NCBI GenBank assembly: GCA_964401385.1
Contig: CAYNYF010000013.1
Span: forward strand, 1 to 61,967
DNA from: CAYNYF01 sp964401385
GTDB lineage: Bacteria > Planctomycetota > Phycisphaerae > SM23-33
Direction: 5' to 3'
DNA: 61,967 nt
The position numbers and the translations under genes are program-made. Under the pieces are notes generated by a model. The model ran no database searches, was not told the DNA's origin, and saw nothing but the letters and a program-made list of their open reading frames with translations. Within the stretch, counting starts at the first letter, position 1. Every line of letters begins with the position of its first letter. Shown in pieces: positions 24,917 through 34,408 of this stretch.

Positions 24917-26044
24917 ATGATCGCCAAGAAAGTGGCTGTTGCGCTGCTGGTCGTGCCGTTCGTCTGGGCGGCGGCATTTGCCGCTGATGCCGCCGGCAAG
25001 GCCCCCCAAACCCTGACGCCCAGACAGTTGCTGATCAAGAGAGTGACCAGCGTCTCGCTGGCCAAGATGCCGCTGATGCGGGTGCTGAAGCGGTACAGCG
25101 CGCTGTCGGGGCTGACCATCAATGCCGACTGGAAAGCCCTGGAGGCCGCCGGCGTCACCAAGGAAACGCTGGTGACGCTGAAGACTCGCCCCATGCGGTT
25201 CTCCAAACTGCTGGACTTCACGCTCAGTTCGATCGCCCGGAAGAACCGCCCGCTGGCCTGGCGCTTGTCGGGCAAGGAAGTGATCATCAGCACGCAGATG
25301 CAGGTGCTGCTGCGGGGTCAGGTGACGCGGCTGCCGCTGGGCTTGGCCCGAGATGTACCGGTTGCCCGGTCCTCGGGCGGCGCGCGGGAGATCAATTTCA
25401 AGGAAACGCCGCTGAACCTGGTGATCGACTTCTTCCGTGACCTCGCCGGAGTGAACTTCCACGTGAACTGGCGGGCGCTGGAGTCGGCCGGCATCACCAA
25501 GGAAACACCGGTCACGTTGAAGGTCAAGGACGTCTCCGTTGGTCGGGCACTGGATCTGGTGCTCGATCAGCTCAACGTGGGGCACGATCGCTACAACAGC
25601 CTGTACTGGGTCATTGATGAGGGCGTGGTGCAGATCGCCACGGGCGAGTCGCTGGACCGGACCACGAGGGTGCGGGTCTACGATATCAGCGATCTGCTCA
25701 TGGTCGTGCCGAACTTCACGGGCCCTCGCATCGACCTCGGCAATGCCAGCACCAACGGCGGCAGCGGCAATACGGGCAACAGGAGCGGCGGCGGGGGCTT
25801 TTTCAGCCAGAGTTCGGACACCAACACCGGCACCTCCTCCGGCACCGGCGAAGAAGAGGACATGGGCGCCCAACGGCAGAGAATACGCGACACCCTGATC
25901 GAGATCATCAAGCTGTCGATCGGGGCGGACATGTGGGCCGACTCGGGCACGGGCAAGGGCTCCATCCGGATCCTCCACAACCAGTTGATCATTTCGCAGA
26001 CGCCGCTGGGCTTCAAACTGCTGGAGCAGGCCTTCAGGCGATGA
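24917..26044 (+). CDS. Exported protein with two secretin/STN-like repeats
   Basis: A 375-aa protein. GGAGG lies just before the ATG at 24917, which gives a clean signal peptide (1-25, ending AFAA). Two repeats follow, at about 40-110 and 150-220. Each runs like the STN/secretin N-domain: a strand (VSLAKMPLMRVLKRYSALSG; INFKETPLNLVIDFFRDLAG), NxDWKALEAAGVTKETxVTL and a helix ending LLDFTLSSI or ALDLVLDQL. A central strand VRVYDISDLLMVVPNF, as found in planctomycete STN proteins, precedes a Gly/Ser/Asn/Thr-rich linker (about 275-315). The end, RILHNQLIISQTPLGFKLLEQ, resembles a further N-domain. No secretin pore domain is present. It may be a periplasmic partner of a secretion or pilus system; that is inference. 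Confidence 0.8.
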   Translation: MIAKKVAVALLVVPFVWAAAFAADAAGKAPQTLTPRQLLIKRVTSVSLAKMPLMRVLKRYSALSGLTINADWKALEAAGVTKETLVTLKTRPMRFSKLLDFTLSSIARKNRPLAWRLSGKEVIISTQMQVLLRGQVTRLPLGLARDVPVARSSGGAREINFKETPLNLVIDFFRDLAGVNFHVNWRALESAGITKETPVTLKVKDVSVGRALDLVLDQLNVGHDRYNSLYWVIDEGVVQIATGESLDRTTRVRVYDISDLLMVVPNFTGPRIDLGNASTNGGSGNTGNRSGGGGFFSQSSDTNTGTSSGTGEEEDMGAQRQRIRDTLIEIIKLSIGADMWADSGTGKGSIRILHNQLIISQTPLGFKLLEQAFRR

Positions 26045-26130
26045 TTCGCGCGGTCCCGGCCGGCACCGCCCGCGGACGCTCATCGAGCGCGCCTGTCTGA
26101 GGCGGGGGTAACGGCCTCAGCGCGGGGCCG

Positions 26131-26493
26131 TCAACCACCCCGGTACGTACAGCAGGAAGTGTCGGACTCGTGGACCGAAATGGCCTTGAGTTCGGGAAGC
26201 TGCGAGCGGATTCGGTCCCAGAACCATTTGGCAATCGTCTCGCTGGTGGGGTTTGTCAGGCCTTCGACGTCGTTGAGGCTGGCGTGGTCGACCTGGCGAA
26301 TGAGGGGTTCGACCGCTTCCTTGATCTTGCTGAAGTCCATGACCCAGCCGAGCTGCTGGTCCACGGGGCCAGCCACGAGGACCGTCACTCGGTAACTGTG
26401 GCCGTGCGGCCGGGCGCACTTGTGATCCGGCGGAACGTTGGGCAGATAGTGCCCCGCCTCAAACCTGAATGTCTTGCTGATTTCGGCTTTCAT
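26131..26493 (-). CDS. queD: 6-carboxy-5,6,7,8-tetrahydropterin synthase QueD
   Basis: A 120-aa enzyme of queuosine/7-deazaguanine synthesis, converting 7,8-dihydroneopterin triphosphate to 6-carboxytetrahydropterin. The zinc ligands His15, His30 and His32 (FEAGHY; CARPHGHSY) and the catalytic Cys26 are present, with VDHASLND and PTSETIAKWFWDRI as further family marks. It is 10 bases downstream of queE, on the same strand. Confidence 0.96.
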   Translation of the reverse strand: MKAEISKTFRFEAGHYLPNVPPDHKCARPHGHSYRVTVLVAGPVDQQLGWVMDFSKIKEAVEPLIRQVDHASLNDVEGLTNPTSETIAKWFWDRIRSQLPELKAISVHESDTSCCTYRGG

Positions 26494-26503
26494 GGTTGCT
26501 TCC

Positions 26504-27160
26504 TCACACGCCGCGATCGGCCCCGGGCCAGATAACCTTGTGGAGCTGCAATCCCAGACGCACGTCCCCGGGCAGGTCCGGATCGCCCAGGATCCACTTC
26601 GCCAGCGTTGCCGGTTCCACCAGACCGGCCGCCGGGGTCAGAATGACGCTGCACCGTGACGCCAGGTCATTCTTTTCGATGGTGTGCCGGGCGAACCGGT
26701 AGTCGCGCTGGTCGGCGAGGATGAATTTGACCTCGTCGCTCGGGCGCAGAGCCCCCAGGTTCGCCGTCAGGAACGTCTCGGCCTGCCCCGAGCCGGGGCA
26801 CTTGACGTCCACGCACCGGATCACCCGCGGATCGACTCCGGAGATGTCCTGCGAGCCGTTGGTCTCCAGCAGGACCTCGTGGCCGGCGTCGCACAGCCGC
26901 GACAGCAGCTCGGGCGTGCCCTGTTGCAGCAGCGGCTCGCCGCCGGTGACGAGCACGCATCTGCGCCCCACCCGCCGCACCTCGGCCAGTACCTTCTCCA
27001 GCGGCATTTCGCGGCCTTCGTCGTAGGCGTACCTGGTGTCGCACCACTTGCAGCGGAGGTTGCAGCCCGTCAGGCGGACCAGCGCGCACGCCCGGCCGGC
27101 GCGGGCGCCCTCGCCCTGAACCGTGTGGCAGATCTCGTTGACGATCAAAGTGGCGGGCAT
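26504..27160 (-). CDS. queE: 7-carboxy-7-deazaguanine synthase QueE
   Basis: A 218-aa radical-SAM enzyme that turns 6-carboxytetrahydropterin into 7-carboxy-7-deazaguanine. ATG 27160 gives the usual beginning (NEICHTVQGEGARAG). The [4Fe-4S] cluster motif is CNLRCKWC (Cys33, 37, 40), followed by VTGGEPLLQ and LETNGSQ. The frame is open further upstream, but that part overlaps the divergent glycosyltransferase. queE-queD form a two-gene operon; queC and queF are not in the window. Confidence 0.95.
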   Translation of the reverse strand: MPATLIVNEICHTVQGEGARAGRACALVRLTGCNLRCKWCDTRYAYDEGREMPLEKVLAEVRRVGRRCVLVTGGEPLLQQGTPELLSRLCDAGHEVLLETNGSQDISGVDPRVIRCVDVKCPGSGQAETFLTANLGALRPSDEVKFILADQRDYRFARHTIEKNDLASRCSVILTPAAGLVEPATLAKWILGDPDLPGDVRLGLQLHKVIWPGADRGV

Positions 27161-27215
27161 GGTGGGCCATTGTATCGGATCGGCCCACTTGCCGCACACA
27201 CGCGCCGGCAATACC

Positions 27216-28562
27216 ATGACGCCGGTCATGAAGAACAGAGCCATCTGGGTGATCCTGGCGGTCGCGGTGATTCTGCGCGGGGCGTTCCTGCTGACTGGCT
27301 GGAACAGGCCGCGGAGTTTCTTCACGCCCGATTCCCATGACTACGACGCCTTGGCCCGGGCGATGATCGAGCGCGGGGAGTTTTCCCGGACCGGCGACGG
27401 GCGGGCGGAGATCTTTCGCACGCCGGGATACCCGCTGTTCCTGGCGGGCGTGTACGCCCTCTCCGGCGGGAGCGTCCAGGTGGCCGTCGCCGTGCAGGTC
27501 CTGCTCGATGTGATGTTGTGCCTGCTGGTGTATCTGCTGGGCAAGCGGCTGTGCTCTCCAGGCGTGGGGCTGATCGCGGCCGGGGTACAGGCCGTCTCGC
27601 CGGCCGCCGTGGTGTCTTCGGTGCGGCTGCTCTCGGGGGGGATCTTCACTTTGCTGTTGACGGTCGTGCTGATCCTGCTGGTGGATTGTCTGCGGGGCCG
27701 GCGGCCTTGGCGGGCGCTGCTGGCGGGGGGGCTGATGGGCCTTGCGTGCCTGGTCCGGCCGATCGGCCTGCCCGTCGTTGCGGTCCTCTTCGGCGTGCAG
27801 CTCAGCCGGATTCGTCGGTGGCGCCAGGCCGTCGTTTTCGCCGCGGCCGCGGCGGCAGTGATCGCGCCGTGGATGGTGCGCAATTACACCGCTGCCGGCT
27901 ACGGGAAGCTCTCCTCGGTGGCTGATTTCAACCTCTTCTACAACAACGCGACGGCCCTGGTGGAGGCCCATCCGCAGATCCAATTGAACGAAGGGCAAAG
28001 AGAACTGCTGGCCTTGCCGGCCCGGTCGCCGGCATCGTGGCCGAGCGTGAAGACGCTGAACGACCCTGCCTTCGTCAGTCGCTGTCGGCGTGAGGGCCTG
28101 GCGATTCTGACGGCCCATCCGCTCAGATATGCGGGCGTGCATCTTCGCACGACAGTCAATGTTCTGCTGCCGGCCGCCACCGACGTGCTGGAGGTCGCCG
28201 GCGTGACGACCGGCGGCAAAGGCACGCTGGGGGTGCTGCGACGGGAAGGGCTGCTCGCGGCGATCCGCCACTATTTCGGCGGGGCGCTCTGGCCGCTGTG
28301 GCTGTGCGTGCCGCTAATGCTGTTGACCGGCGCCAAGTATGCCGGGGCCGCGATGGGGGCCGTGCGCCGTCTGCGATGGAACATGAGCGCGGAGATCTGG
28401 CTGATCTTCTTGACGATCCTGTACTTTGGGCTCGTCCCCGGGCCGGTCGCCCACGCCCGCTTCCGCGTGCCGATCGCGCCGCTGCTATCCGTGGCGGCCG
28501 GCGCGGGAATCGCATGGCTGGTTGGGAAGCTCCGCCGGGCCGCTTCCCGCATCGCGCCGTAG
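27216..28562 (+). CDS. GT-C family membrane glycosyltransferase (ArnT/GT39-like)
   Basis: About 448 aa with roughly nine to ten hydrophobic helices. After helix 1 the first periplasmic loop holds TPDSHDYDALARAMIERGEFS and RTPGYPLFLAGVYAL, the acidic-loop pattern typical of enzymes using polyprenyl-phosphate sugars. A conserved RPIGLPV and a basic WMVRNY follow. It should transfer a sugar from a lipid carrier in the outer leaflet. The start is uncertain: ATG 27216 or 27228 both lack a Shine-Dalgarno. It is divergent from queE. Confidence 0.8.
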   Translation: MTPVMKNRAIWVILAVAVILRGAFLLTGWNRPRSFFTPDSHDYDALARAMIERGEFSRTGDGRAEIFRTPGYPLFLAGVYALSGGSVQVAVAVQVLLDVMLCLLVYLLGKRLCSPGVGLIAAGVQAVSPAAVVSSVRLLSGGIFTLLLTVVLILLVDCLRGRRPWRALLAGGLMGLACLVRPIGLPVVAVLFGVQLSRIRRWRQAVVFAAAAAAVIAPWMVRNYTAAGYGKLSSVADFNLFYNNATALVEAHPQIQLNEGQRELLALPARSPASWPSVKTLNDPAFVSRCRREGLAILTAHPLRYAGVHLRTTVNVLLPAATDVLEVAGVTTGGKGTLGVLRREGLLAAIRHYFGGALWPLWLCVPLMLLTGAKYAGAAMGAVRRLRWNMSAEIWLIFLTILYFGLVPGPVAHARFRVPIAPLLSVAAGAGIAWLVGKLRRAASRIAP

Positions 28563-28579
28563 GAGGTGGCCGGCGCTTC

Positions 28580-29422
28580 TCAACCGCCGGGCTCGAACGC
28601 TCGCAGGTTCTTGACGAAGTCCTCGACGATCCACTCGGGCGTGGACGCCCCGGCCGTGACCCCGGCGACCTTCTTGCCCGCGACCATCTCCGCCCGGAAG
28701 TCTTCCCAGTTCTCCAGGTGATGCGTCGGCACCTGCTGCTCGGCGCACAGCCGCGCCAGTTCCCGCGTGTTGGCCGACTGCCTCCCGCCGAGAACGAACA
28801 TCACGTCCACCCGGCGGGCCACCTCCACGGCCGCGTGCTGGCGCGCCCGGACCTCGCCGCAGACCGTATTGACGATCTTGATCTCGCTGTGGCCCCTGGC
28901 GACGATCCGCCCGACCATCTCGCCGAAGTATTCCACCGAGTGCGTTGTCTGGCAGATGATCCCCAGCTTTCCCCGACGCGGCAGGCGGTCCAGCTCTTCC
29001 GGTGAGTCCACGCAGATCACGTCCGGGGCGCAGCCGCAGACGGCCCGGACCTCTGGATGCGTTTCCTCCCCGACCACGACCACGCGGTAGCCTTCCTTCG
29101 CCAGGGCGGCCGCAACCCGCTGGGCCCGCTTGACCAGCACGCAGGTGGCGTCGATGATCCGCACGCCGCGGGCGCGGAGCCTCTCGACGACCTGCGGCGG
29201 CTCGCCGTGGGAGCGAACCAGCACCGTCTGGCGGGCCTGGCCGGGGTCGGCTATCACCTTCAGCCCCTGGCGGGCGAGTCTTTCCACGACCTGGCGATTG
29301 TGGATGATCTCGCCGAGGCAGAAGATCTCCCCGCCGCGCTGGGCCAGGGCCTTCTCGGCCATCTCGATGGCGTGCTCAACGCCCCGGCAGAATCCCATTT
29401 TTCGGGCCAGTCGGACCTTCAT
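28580..29422 (-). CDS. ispH: 4-hydroxy-3-methylbut-2-enyl diphosphate reductase IspH
   Basis: A 280-aa iron-sulfur enzyme for the last step of the MEP isoprenoid pathway, making IPP and DMAPP. The three cluster cysteines are in GFCRGVE (Cys12), IDATC and NTVCG. The substrate residues lie in IIHNRQVV, VRSHGEPP, GEETHPEV, CQTTHS and TAGASTPEWIV. It converges on the upstream GT-C gene with an 18-bp gap. It looks complete and functional. Confidence 0.96.
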   Translation of the reverse strand: MKVRLARKMGFCRGVEHAIEMAEKALAQRGGEIFCLGEIIHNRQVVERLARQGLKVIADPGQARQTVLVRSHGEPPQVVERLRARGVRIIDATCVLVKRAQRVAAALAKEGYRVVVVGEETHPEVRAVCGCAPDVICVDSPEELDRLPRRGKLGIICQTTHSVEYFGEMVGRIVARGHSEIKIVNTVCGEVRARQHAAVEVARRVDVMFVLGGRQSANTRELARLCAEQQVPTHHLENWEDFRAEMVAGKKVAGVTAGASTPEWIVEDFVKNLRAFEPGG

Positions 29423-29529
29423 GGCTGGAAGCCGTGCCCGGCCGGCATTTCGACCGGGCCCAAGAAGTTTACAACGAAGTTTCGCGCCGAGTCAAAAACC
29501 GGCCGGACGACTCCTCGGAGGGGCGGCGC

Positions 29530-32118
29530 CTACTCTACCCATTTGAGACCCTTCAAGGTCGCGGCGTGCCGGGCCAGCCGCTCCTGCCAGTCGTCGTAGA
29601 ACCGCTCGTAGCCCCAGGAGAACGCCGTGCCCAGGTACGGCTGGAGCGACCAGCGGTCCTTGTGGTCGCCGTTGAAGACCTCCAGGATCTTCGCCAGGCT
29701 CGCCCGGGCCGCGGGCAGGGCGGCGCGCTTCCTCGGGTCGGACGATTTTTCCGCTTCGGCGATCGCCGCTTTGAGCAGGCTGTGGCACTTCAGGTCGTTC
29801 ATGCCGTCGCCCCAGTTGATCATGGCCGGCGCCCGCAGAAGCTTCTTGGTCCGCCCGTCGTAGGCGACCTGTCCGGCGATGTGCCCGCCGGTGAGGTGCC
29901 AGGCGTGGAAGTACTTCGCCCCGCTGGAGATCATCAGCCAGCCCGCCTGGTAGCGGGCGGCCTCGTCCTTGTCGGCGCCGCCGCAGAAGCCGAAATCCTT
30001 GCCCTGCTTCTTGACCCAGCGGTAGAGTTCCGGCCCGGCCCAGTTAGCCGGATCGTCGAAGGCGGGCGCGGTGAACCACTTCAGGCACACCGGCAGGGGG
30101 TCGAACTGCACGTCCAGGGTGGTCAGTGCGTCCGGGGCGACCTGGTTGACCCAGCCCATGGCGGGCACCGGCAGGCCGTTGCGTCCGCCACCGAGATTCG
30201 GCTCGTCGAAGGTCATGTAGATCAGCGTCGGCCACTCGGGATGGGCCTTGTGGGCGGCCTCGATCCGCGCGATCTGTCGCTTGTAGGCCTCGGCGGCCGT
30301 TTTCAGCCGCTCGGCCCAGGTCCGCGTGCCTTCGTTGAAGTTGGCCGGCCGAACCAGCTTTAACAGCCGCCCGCCGTTCCACTTCGGCCCGACGTCGAAG
30401 TCGCTGAAGGCCGACACCGCCGCGAACCCGTGGCCCTTGATCCACATCATCTGCTTGTGCAGGGCGTCCAGGTTGACCTGCCATTTGCCATCGGCGTCCT
30501 TCTCGTAGTCCAGGAAGTTGCCGAAACGAGTGATGCAGTTGAACCCGCTGCGACTGTAGACCCTCAGGCCCTCTTCGTCCCAGCGCGGGTTGTTGCCCTG
30601 ATAGATCAGCCCCACGAAGGCGTCCGTCGGCGTCGGCTGGACCATGTCCTGCACGCGCAGGCTGATGGGAATGGCGGGGGCGGACCCGCCGCCTTCAAAC
30701 GCAACCTCTACCTTGCCGGTGTACTTTCCGGCCTTGGCGTCGGTGGGGACGTGGAAGGTGATGAAGAAATACCGCACGCCTTTCTCGCCGCTCAGCGTCA
30801 CCGGGCGCACGGAGGATTTGTCGTTGAGGATCTTCATGTAGCGGCCGCGGCCGGCGCCCAGGTAGCCGGGGCAGTACTCGATGAGTTCGGCCGGGATTTT
30901 GGCCTTCCCGGCGGCCAATGCCCCGCCGGCGACGCGGCAGACGAAGTTGGGGATCTCGCGCGTGTGGTAGACGCCGACGCAGTAGCTGACCCGCTGACCC
31001 TTCAGCGCGAACTTGTCCAGTGCGGTGAGCTTTTCGTGGGGGTAGGGCATCGCGCACCACTCCGGCCGGCCGCGCTTCTTCTCGTCCAGCCGGCCCAGCG
31101 GCATTAGCGGCGGGCGGGTGAACAGGAACATGCCGCCCTTCATGAGCGGCTTGAGCGCCAGGTCGAAACGGACGTTGACCTGGGGCTGTTCCATCAGGAC
31201 GGCCCCGTCCAGCCACCACCTGCCGCGGGTCTTGCCCGGCTCCATGTAAAAGTGCTTTCGCTGCTGGAGGACGAACTCCAGCGTGCATTCGGCCTCGGCC
31301 GCCTGGGCCGTATACCGGTCGTTCCCCCAGTCGGTCACGCCGCCCTCCATGACGGCCTTCACCCACGGGCGAGTGCTGCACTGGGGGGTAATGCCGCCGC
31401 GGAAGGCCGCGACTGTCTTGGTCTTCGTTGCGTCTTTCGGGTCGGGCCTGACGGTCTGGAGCCGGAAGTGGGCGGCGCTGCCGGCCTGGTAGCCGAACCG
31501 GCTGACGTTGTCGGTCTTGCTCCAGACGCCGAAGTAATACCACGAGTCCTTGTGGAGCGGGATCTTCCGGGAGTATCGGGTCGAGATTTCCCGCCCGTCG
31601 GCCGTCAGCATCAGGGAGGCGTCGCCAGCGTGCTTGACCTGCTTGTCTCGCTTGGCGGGGGCGGAGAATCCCTTTGCCCGGTCGCCATCGGCCGCCTCGA
31701 AGCCGCCGTTGGCGATCAGGTTGTGCGGGCTGTTCACAACGTCGATCTCGGGCGGATTGCCGACTACCCAGTCCGAGTGGCTGAAGCGGTAGGAAAGCGT
31801 CTGGCCGGGCTCGATTTTCGGGACCACCAGGATGATCTCGTCATTGCCCGGTCGGTCGTACGGTGGGATCTGCTCGATCCGGTACTGCGCCCGCTTGCCG
31901 GACGGGTCGCGGACGTGGATGCCGTCGGCGGCGAATGCCGGGTCCAGGTTGCGCCCGAAGACGGTGTAGACCCGCAGGATCACCGGCCAGTTGGTCTTGG
32001 CCTCGCCGGAGACGTTCTTGAGGTCCACCTGGACCTCGTTGGCGGCCATGGTGCAGCCGCCGATCAGGACGATAACGGCCACTTGAACGACGGCGACGTG
32101 CATGATTCTCGAAGTCAT
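29530..32118 (-). CDS. GH123/DUF4091-like secreted lipoprotein
   Basis: An 862-aa protein, last gene of the array operon, 73 bases after the preceding stop. AGCGAAAG precedes the ATG at 32118. The signal ends in the lipobox IGGC, so it should be lipid-anchored. The N-terminal half is beta-rich (DLKNVSGEAKTNWPVILRVY, PYDRPGNDEIILVVPKI). The C-terminal third is the DUF4091/GH123-like TIM barrel: FVGLIYQGNNPRW, HPEWPTLIYMTFDEPNLGGG with the acidic DEP (about 637-639), and RYQAGWLMISSGAKYFHAWHLTGG. Family knowledge suggests a glycoside hydrolase of the beta-N-acetylgalactosaminidase type; the substrate here is unknown. Confidence 0.8.
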   Translation of the reverse strand: MTSRIMHVAVVQVAVIVLIGGCTMAANEVQVDLKNVSGEAKTNWPVILRVYTVFGRNLDPAFAADGIHVRDPSGKRAQYRIEQIPPYDRPGNDEIILVVPKIEPGQTLSYRFSHSDWVVGNPPEIDVVNSPHNLIANGGFEAADGDRAKGFSAPAKRDKQVKHAGDASLMLTADGREISTRYSRKIPLHKDSWYYFGVWSKTDNVSRFGYQAGSAAHFRLQTVRPDPKDATKTKTVAAFRGGITPQCSTRPWVKAVMEGGVTDWGNDRYTAQAAEAECTLEFVLQQRKHFYMEPGKTRGRWWLDGAVLMEQPQVNVRFDLALKPLMKGGMFLFTRPPLMPLGRLDEKKRGRPEWCAMPYPHEKLTALDKFALKGQRVSYCVGVYHTREIPNFVCRVAGGALAAGKAKIPAELIEYCPGYLGAGRGRYMKILNDKSSVRPVTLSGEKGVRYFFITFHVPTDAKAGKYTGKVEVAFEGGGSAPAIPISLRVQDMVQPTPTDAFVGLIYQGNNPRWDEEGLRVYSRSGFNCITRFGNFLDYEKDADGKWQVNLDALHKQMMWIKGHGFAAVSAFSDFDVGPKWNGGRLLKLVRPANFNEGTRTWAERLKTAAEAYKRQIARIEAAHKAHPEWPTLIYMTFDEPNLGGGRNGLPVPAMGWVNQVAPDALTTLDVQFDPLPVCLKWFTAPAFDDPANWAGPELYRWVKKQGKDFGFCGGADKDEAARYQAGWLMISSGAKYFHAWHLTGGHIAGQVAYDGRTKKLLRAPAMINWGDGMNDLKCHSLLKAAIAEAEKSSDPRKRAALPAARASLAKILEVFNGDHKDRWSLQPYLGTAFSWGYERFYDDWQERLARHAATLKGLKWVE

Positions 32119-32191
32119 CTTTCGCTCCTTATCTACCGAGACCGGGGCGCCGGCGGCAAAGCGCGGCGGCGCCGGTTGCCTTCGTCTCTCT

Positions 32192-34408
32192 TTACGGGGA
32201 CACGATGGAGACGCGGATCTTGCCCTTGGGAACGGCCAGTTTCTCGAGCGTTGCCAGGCCCCACTTGTCGGCGGCGCCCGTTCCGTTGCCGCGGACGGCC
32301 TTGGTTTCGGCGTCGGCGACCGTCCAGGTGAATTTCTGTCCGGGCTTGGGCCGGAACTTTCGACACCCGCGCGGGGTGAGGTCCACGGTGCATTCTGGTT
32401 TTCTCGCGGCCTTGTCGAGCCAGACGGTCACCTCGAAGCGCTTCGGTTCGTCGATCAGGTCGTCGAAGCCCCAGCGGAGATCGGCGTTGAACCGCCCCCA
32501 CGGATCGCCGCTGCCGATCGTCCCGCCGGCCGCGCCGCCCCACTGGTCGCCCTCGCCGATCATGTCGTCCAGCGAGCAGTTGGAAAAGGCCGGCGCTGCC
32601 TGTCCGCGGCGGATGGGCATGGCGCAGACCGCCCGCGGCGGCCCGCCGAAGCCCTGGCTGGCGCCGTGGTGCGCGGCGAAGGCGCGCTTGGTGTCCAGCA
32701 GCGCCCGGTACAGCTCCGGGGCGGGCATGAAGCCCATGTCGCCGACGTGGCTGGCGCTGGATGCCTTGCCCACGTAGAACGGCAGCTCCGCCGTGGGATT
32801 CTCGCGGATCCATTTGGCGACGTTGAGGTACTCCCACTGGTCGACCATGCCGTCTTCGTTCTTGGCCGCACGCGGGTAGGCGCCCCAGGCCCAGCCGTGC
32901 TTCTGCATTTCGATGCCGGCGGAGAAGTTGGCGTACGGGTCGGCGATCACCATGGCGAACTTGTCGGCGTGCCGCAGGCCCCAAATGGCGAACTGCCCGT
33001 TGATGACCACCCGGTCGGGATGGATGTTCGGCCATTTCTTGCTGGCCCACTCGATTAGGGCGAAGATCTGCCGGTGCGTGTAGTTGCGGACGAGGCCGTC
33101 GTCATACGTCTTCAGCGTGCCGACGCACTCGTGCATGCCCTGCCACATCGCCCCGGTGACCGGCGGGGCCACGTAGTACGCCCCGGGCACGTGCCGCCGG
33201 CCGAGGTTGTAGGGGGACTGCCCGCCGTACGTGCCGGTGCAGATCTCCAGCGGGGCCTCGGGCTTTTGCGCGGTGGAGGCGTCGTAGGCGCTGGTCATGA
33301 ACACTCGCAGCGGGGTCGGCCAGTACGGCGGCTCGTAGAAGCACACGTAGGTCTCGCGCACCTGCTCGACGTTTCTCCGCTTTGTGACGCTCCTGCCCTG
33401 TAGCAGGGGGGCGACGGGCTCGACCTTCTCCGTCACCGGATTTGTCAGGCTGTTTCCGGCGTTGAAGTCCTTCACCGCCTCGTAGCCGTTCACCACGGCC
33501 GTGACGGCGTAGTAGAACGAGCCGTTCCGGCGCGAGGTCATCACGCACAGGTTCTCGCCGCTCGCGAGCTGCCGCTCCATCGGCACGCGGAATCGGTTGA
33601 CCAGCACGTCCAGCCGGCGATTTCCCCCGAGCAGCTTGGACGGGCGGGAGTTCTTGCCGGGAAACTCGGTCGTCGGCACCGCGTCGAGGTTGTAGGCCGG
33701 CAGGATCTCCGCCACTTCGCGCACCAGCTCGGCCTGCCCGATCGTCCCGGCGGTGATGGGGCGACTGTGGCGGTAGACGCGGTACAACATGCTGCGATGA
33801 TTTCGTGCGGCCAGCACCTTGGCCTCGAAATCAGCGAAGTTGATTTTCTCGGCGCCGATGACGTCCTGCGTTTGGCGCCACCGCAGGAACACCTGCCCGC
33901 CGTGATGCCCGGCCTCCAGGGCCGTTACCGGCGGCGTGGGCTTGGCGACCCTGGCGTCATAGGAAACGTGCAGGGCTGTGGCCGTGCGCACCCAGCCCGG
34001 CGCGGAGGCCACTACCAGCCCCAGGTTCAACGCGGGGTCCTTGACCCACCCGCGGACCAGCTCGGTGGCGTCGAAGTCGTTGAAGAACGGCGGCCGGAGG
34101 GGCAGGGACTTCGCCGCCCGGACGGGCTTTTGATCCTGGCCGCGCAGAACCGGGTAGAACAGCACCGGTCGGCTGTACCCGCGGCGCCGGACGGAGACCT
34201 TCAGGATCGCCCGGTGCACGGTCGCGTTCTTGGGGATGGCCGACAGGTCGAACTTCACCACCCGGCCGAGGTCCTCCGCGTTCTCGATGCTCATCGTTCC
34301 CGGCTTGGAGCAGCCCTTTGACCCGAAGCTGTCGGTGGCCAGGTCCCCCCGGGCCGGGCCGGCGGCGAACAGCGCGAGCGCCAGCAGGTATGGGATCGTC
34401 GCTTTCAT
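32192..34408 (-). CDS. Array paralogue 4: secreted multi-domain protein with degenerate esterase-like domain
   Basis: A 738-aa protein; AAGGAG precedes ATG 34408, and the start overlaps the previous stop (ATGA). Signal peptide 1-21. Domain 1 (about 22-150) has VVKFDLSAIPKNATVHRAIL, resembling DNRLRE-type carbohydrate-binding beta-sandwiches. Domain 2 (about 175-330) is fibronectin-III-like (GGQVFLRWRQ, LYRVYRHSRPIT). Domain 3 (about 370-650) resembles an alpha/beta-hydrolase, but the nucleophile elbow GxSxG reads NGQFAIWGLRH (about 470). PAFSNCSLDDMIGEGDQWGG follows at about 608. The C-terminal domain runs VDLTPRGCRKFRPKPGQKF to VSIVSP. Catalysis by the usual serine is unlikely. Function unknown. 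Confidence 0.8.
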   Translation of the reverse strand: MKATIPYLLALALFAAGPARGDLATDSFGSKGCSKPGTMSIENAEDLGRVVKFDLSAIPKNATVHRAILKVSVRRRGYSRPVLFYPVLRGQDQKPVRAAKSLPLRPPFFNDFDATELVRGWVKDPALNLGLVVASAPGWVRTATALHVSYDARVAKPTPPVTALEAGHHGGQVFLRWRQTQDVIGAEKINFADFEAKVLAARNHRSMLYRVYRHSRPITAGTIGQAELVREVAEILPAYNLDAVPTTEFPGKNSRPSKLLGGNRRLDVLVNRFRVPMERQLASGENLCVMTSRRNGSFYYAVTAVVNGYEAVKDFNAGNSLTNPVTEKVEPVAPLLQGRSVTKRRNVEQVRETYVCFYEPPYWPTPLRVFMTSAYDASTAQKPEAPLEICTGTYGGQSPYNLGRRHVPGAYYVAPPVTGAMWQGMHECVGTLKTYDDGLVRNYTHRQIFALIEWASKKWPNIHPDRVVINGQFAIWGLRHADKFAMVIADPYANFSAGIEMQKHGWAWGAYPRAAKNEDGMVDQWEYLNVAKWIRENPTAELPFYVGKASSASHVGDMGFMPAPELYRALLDTKRAFAAHHGASQGFGGPPRAVCAMPIRRGQAAPAFSNCSLDDMIGEGDQWGGAAGGTIGSGDPWGRFNADLRWGFDDLIDEPKRFEVTVWLDKAARKPECTVDLTPRGCRKFRPKPGQKFTWTVADAETKAVRGNGTGAADKWGLATLEKLAVPKGKIRVSIVSP

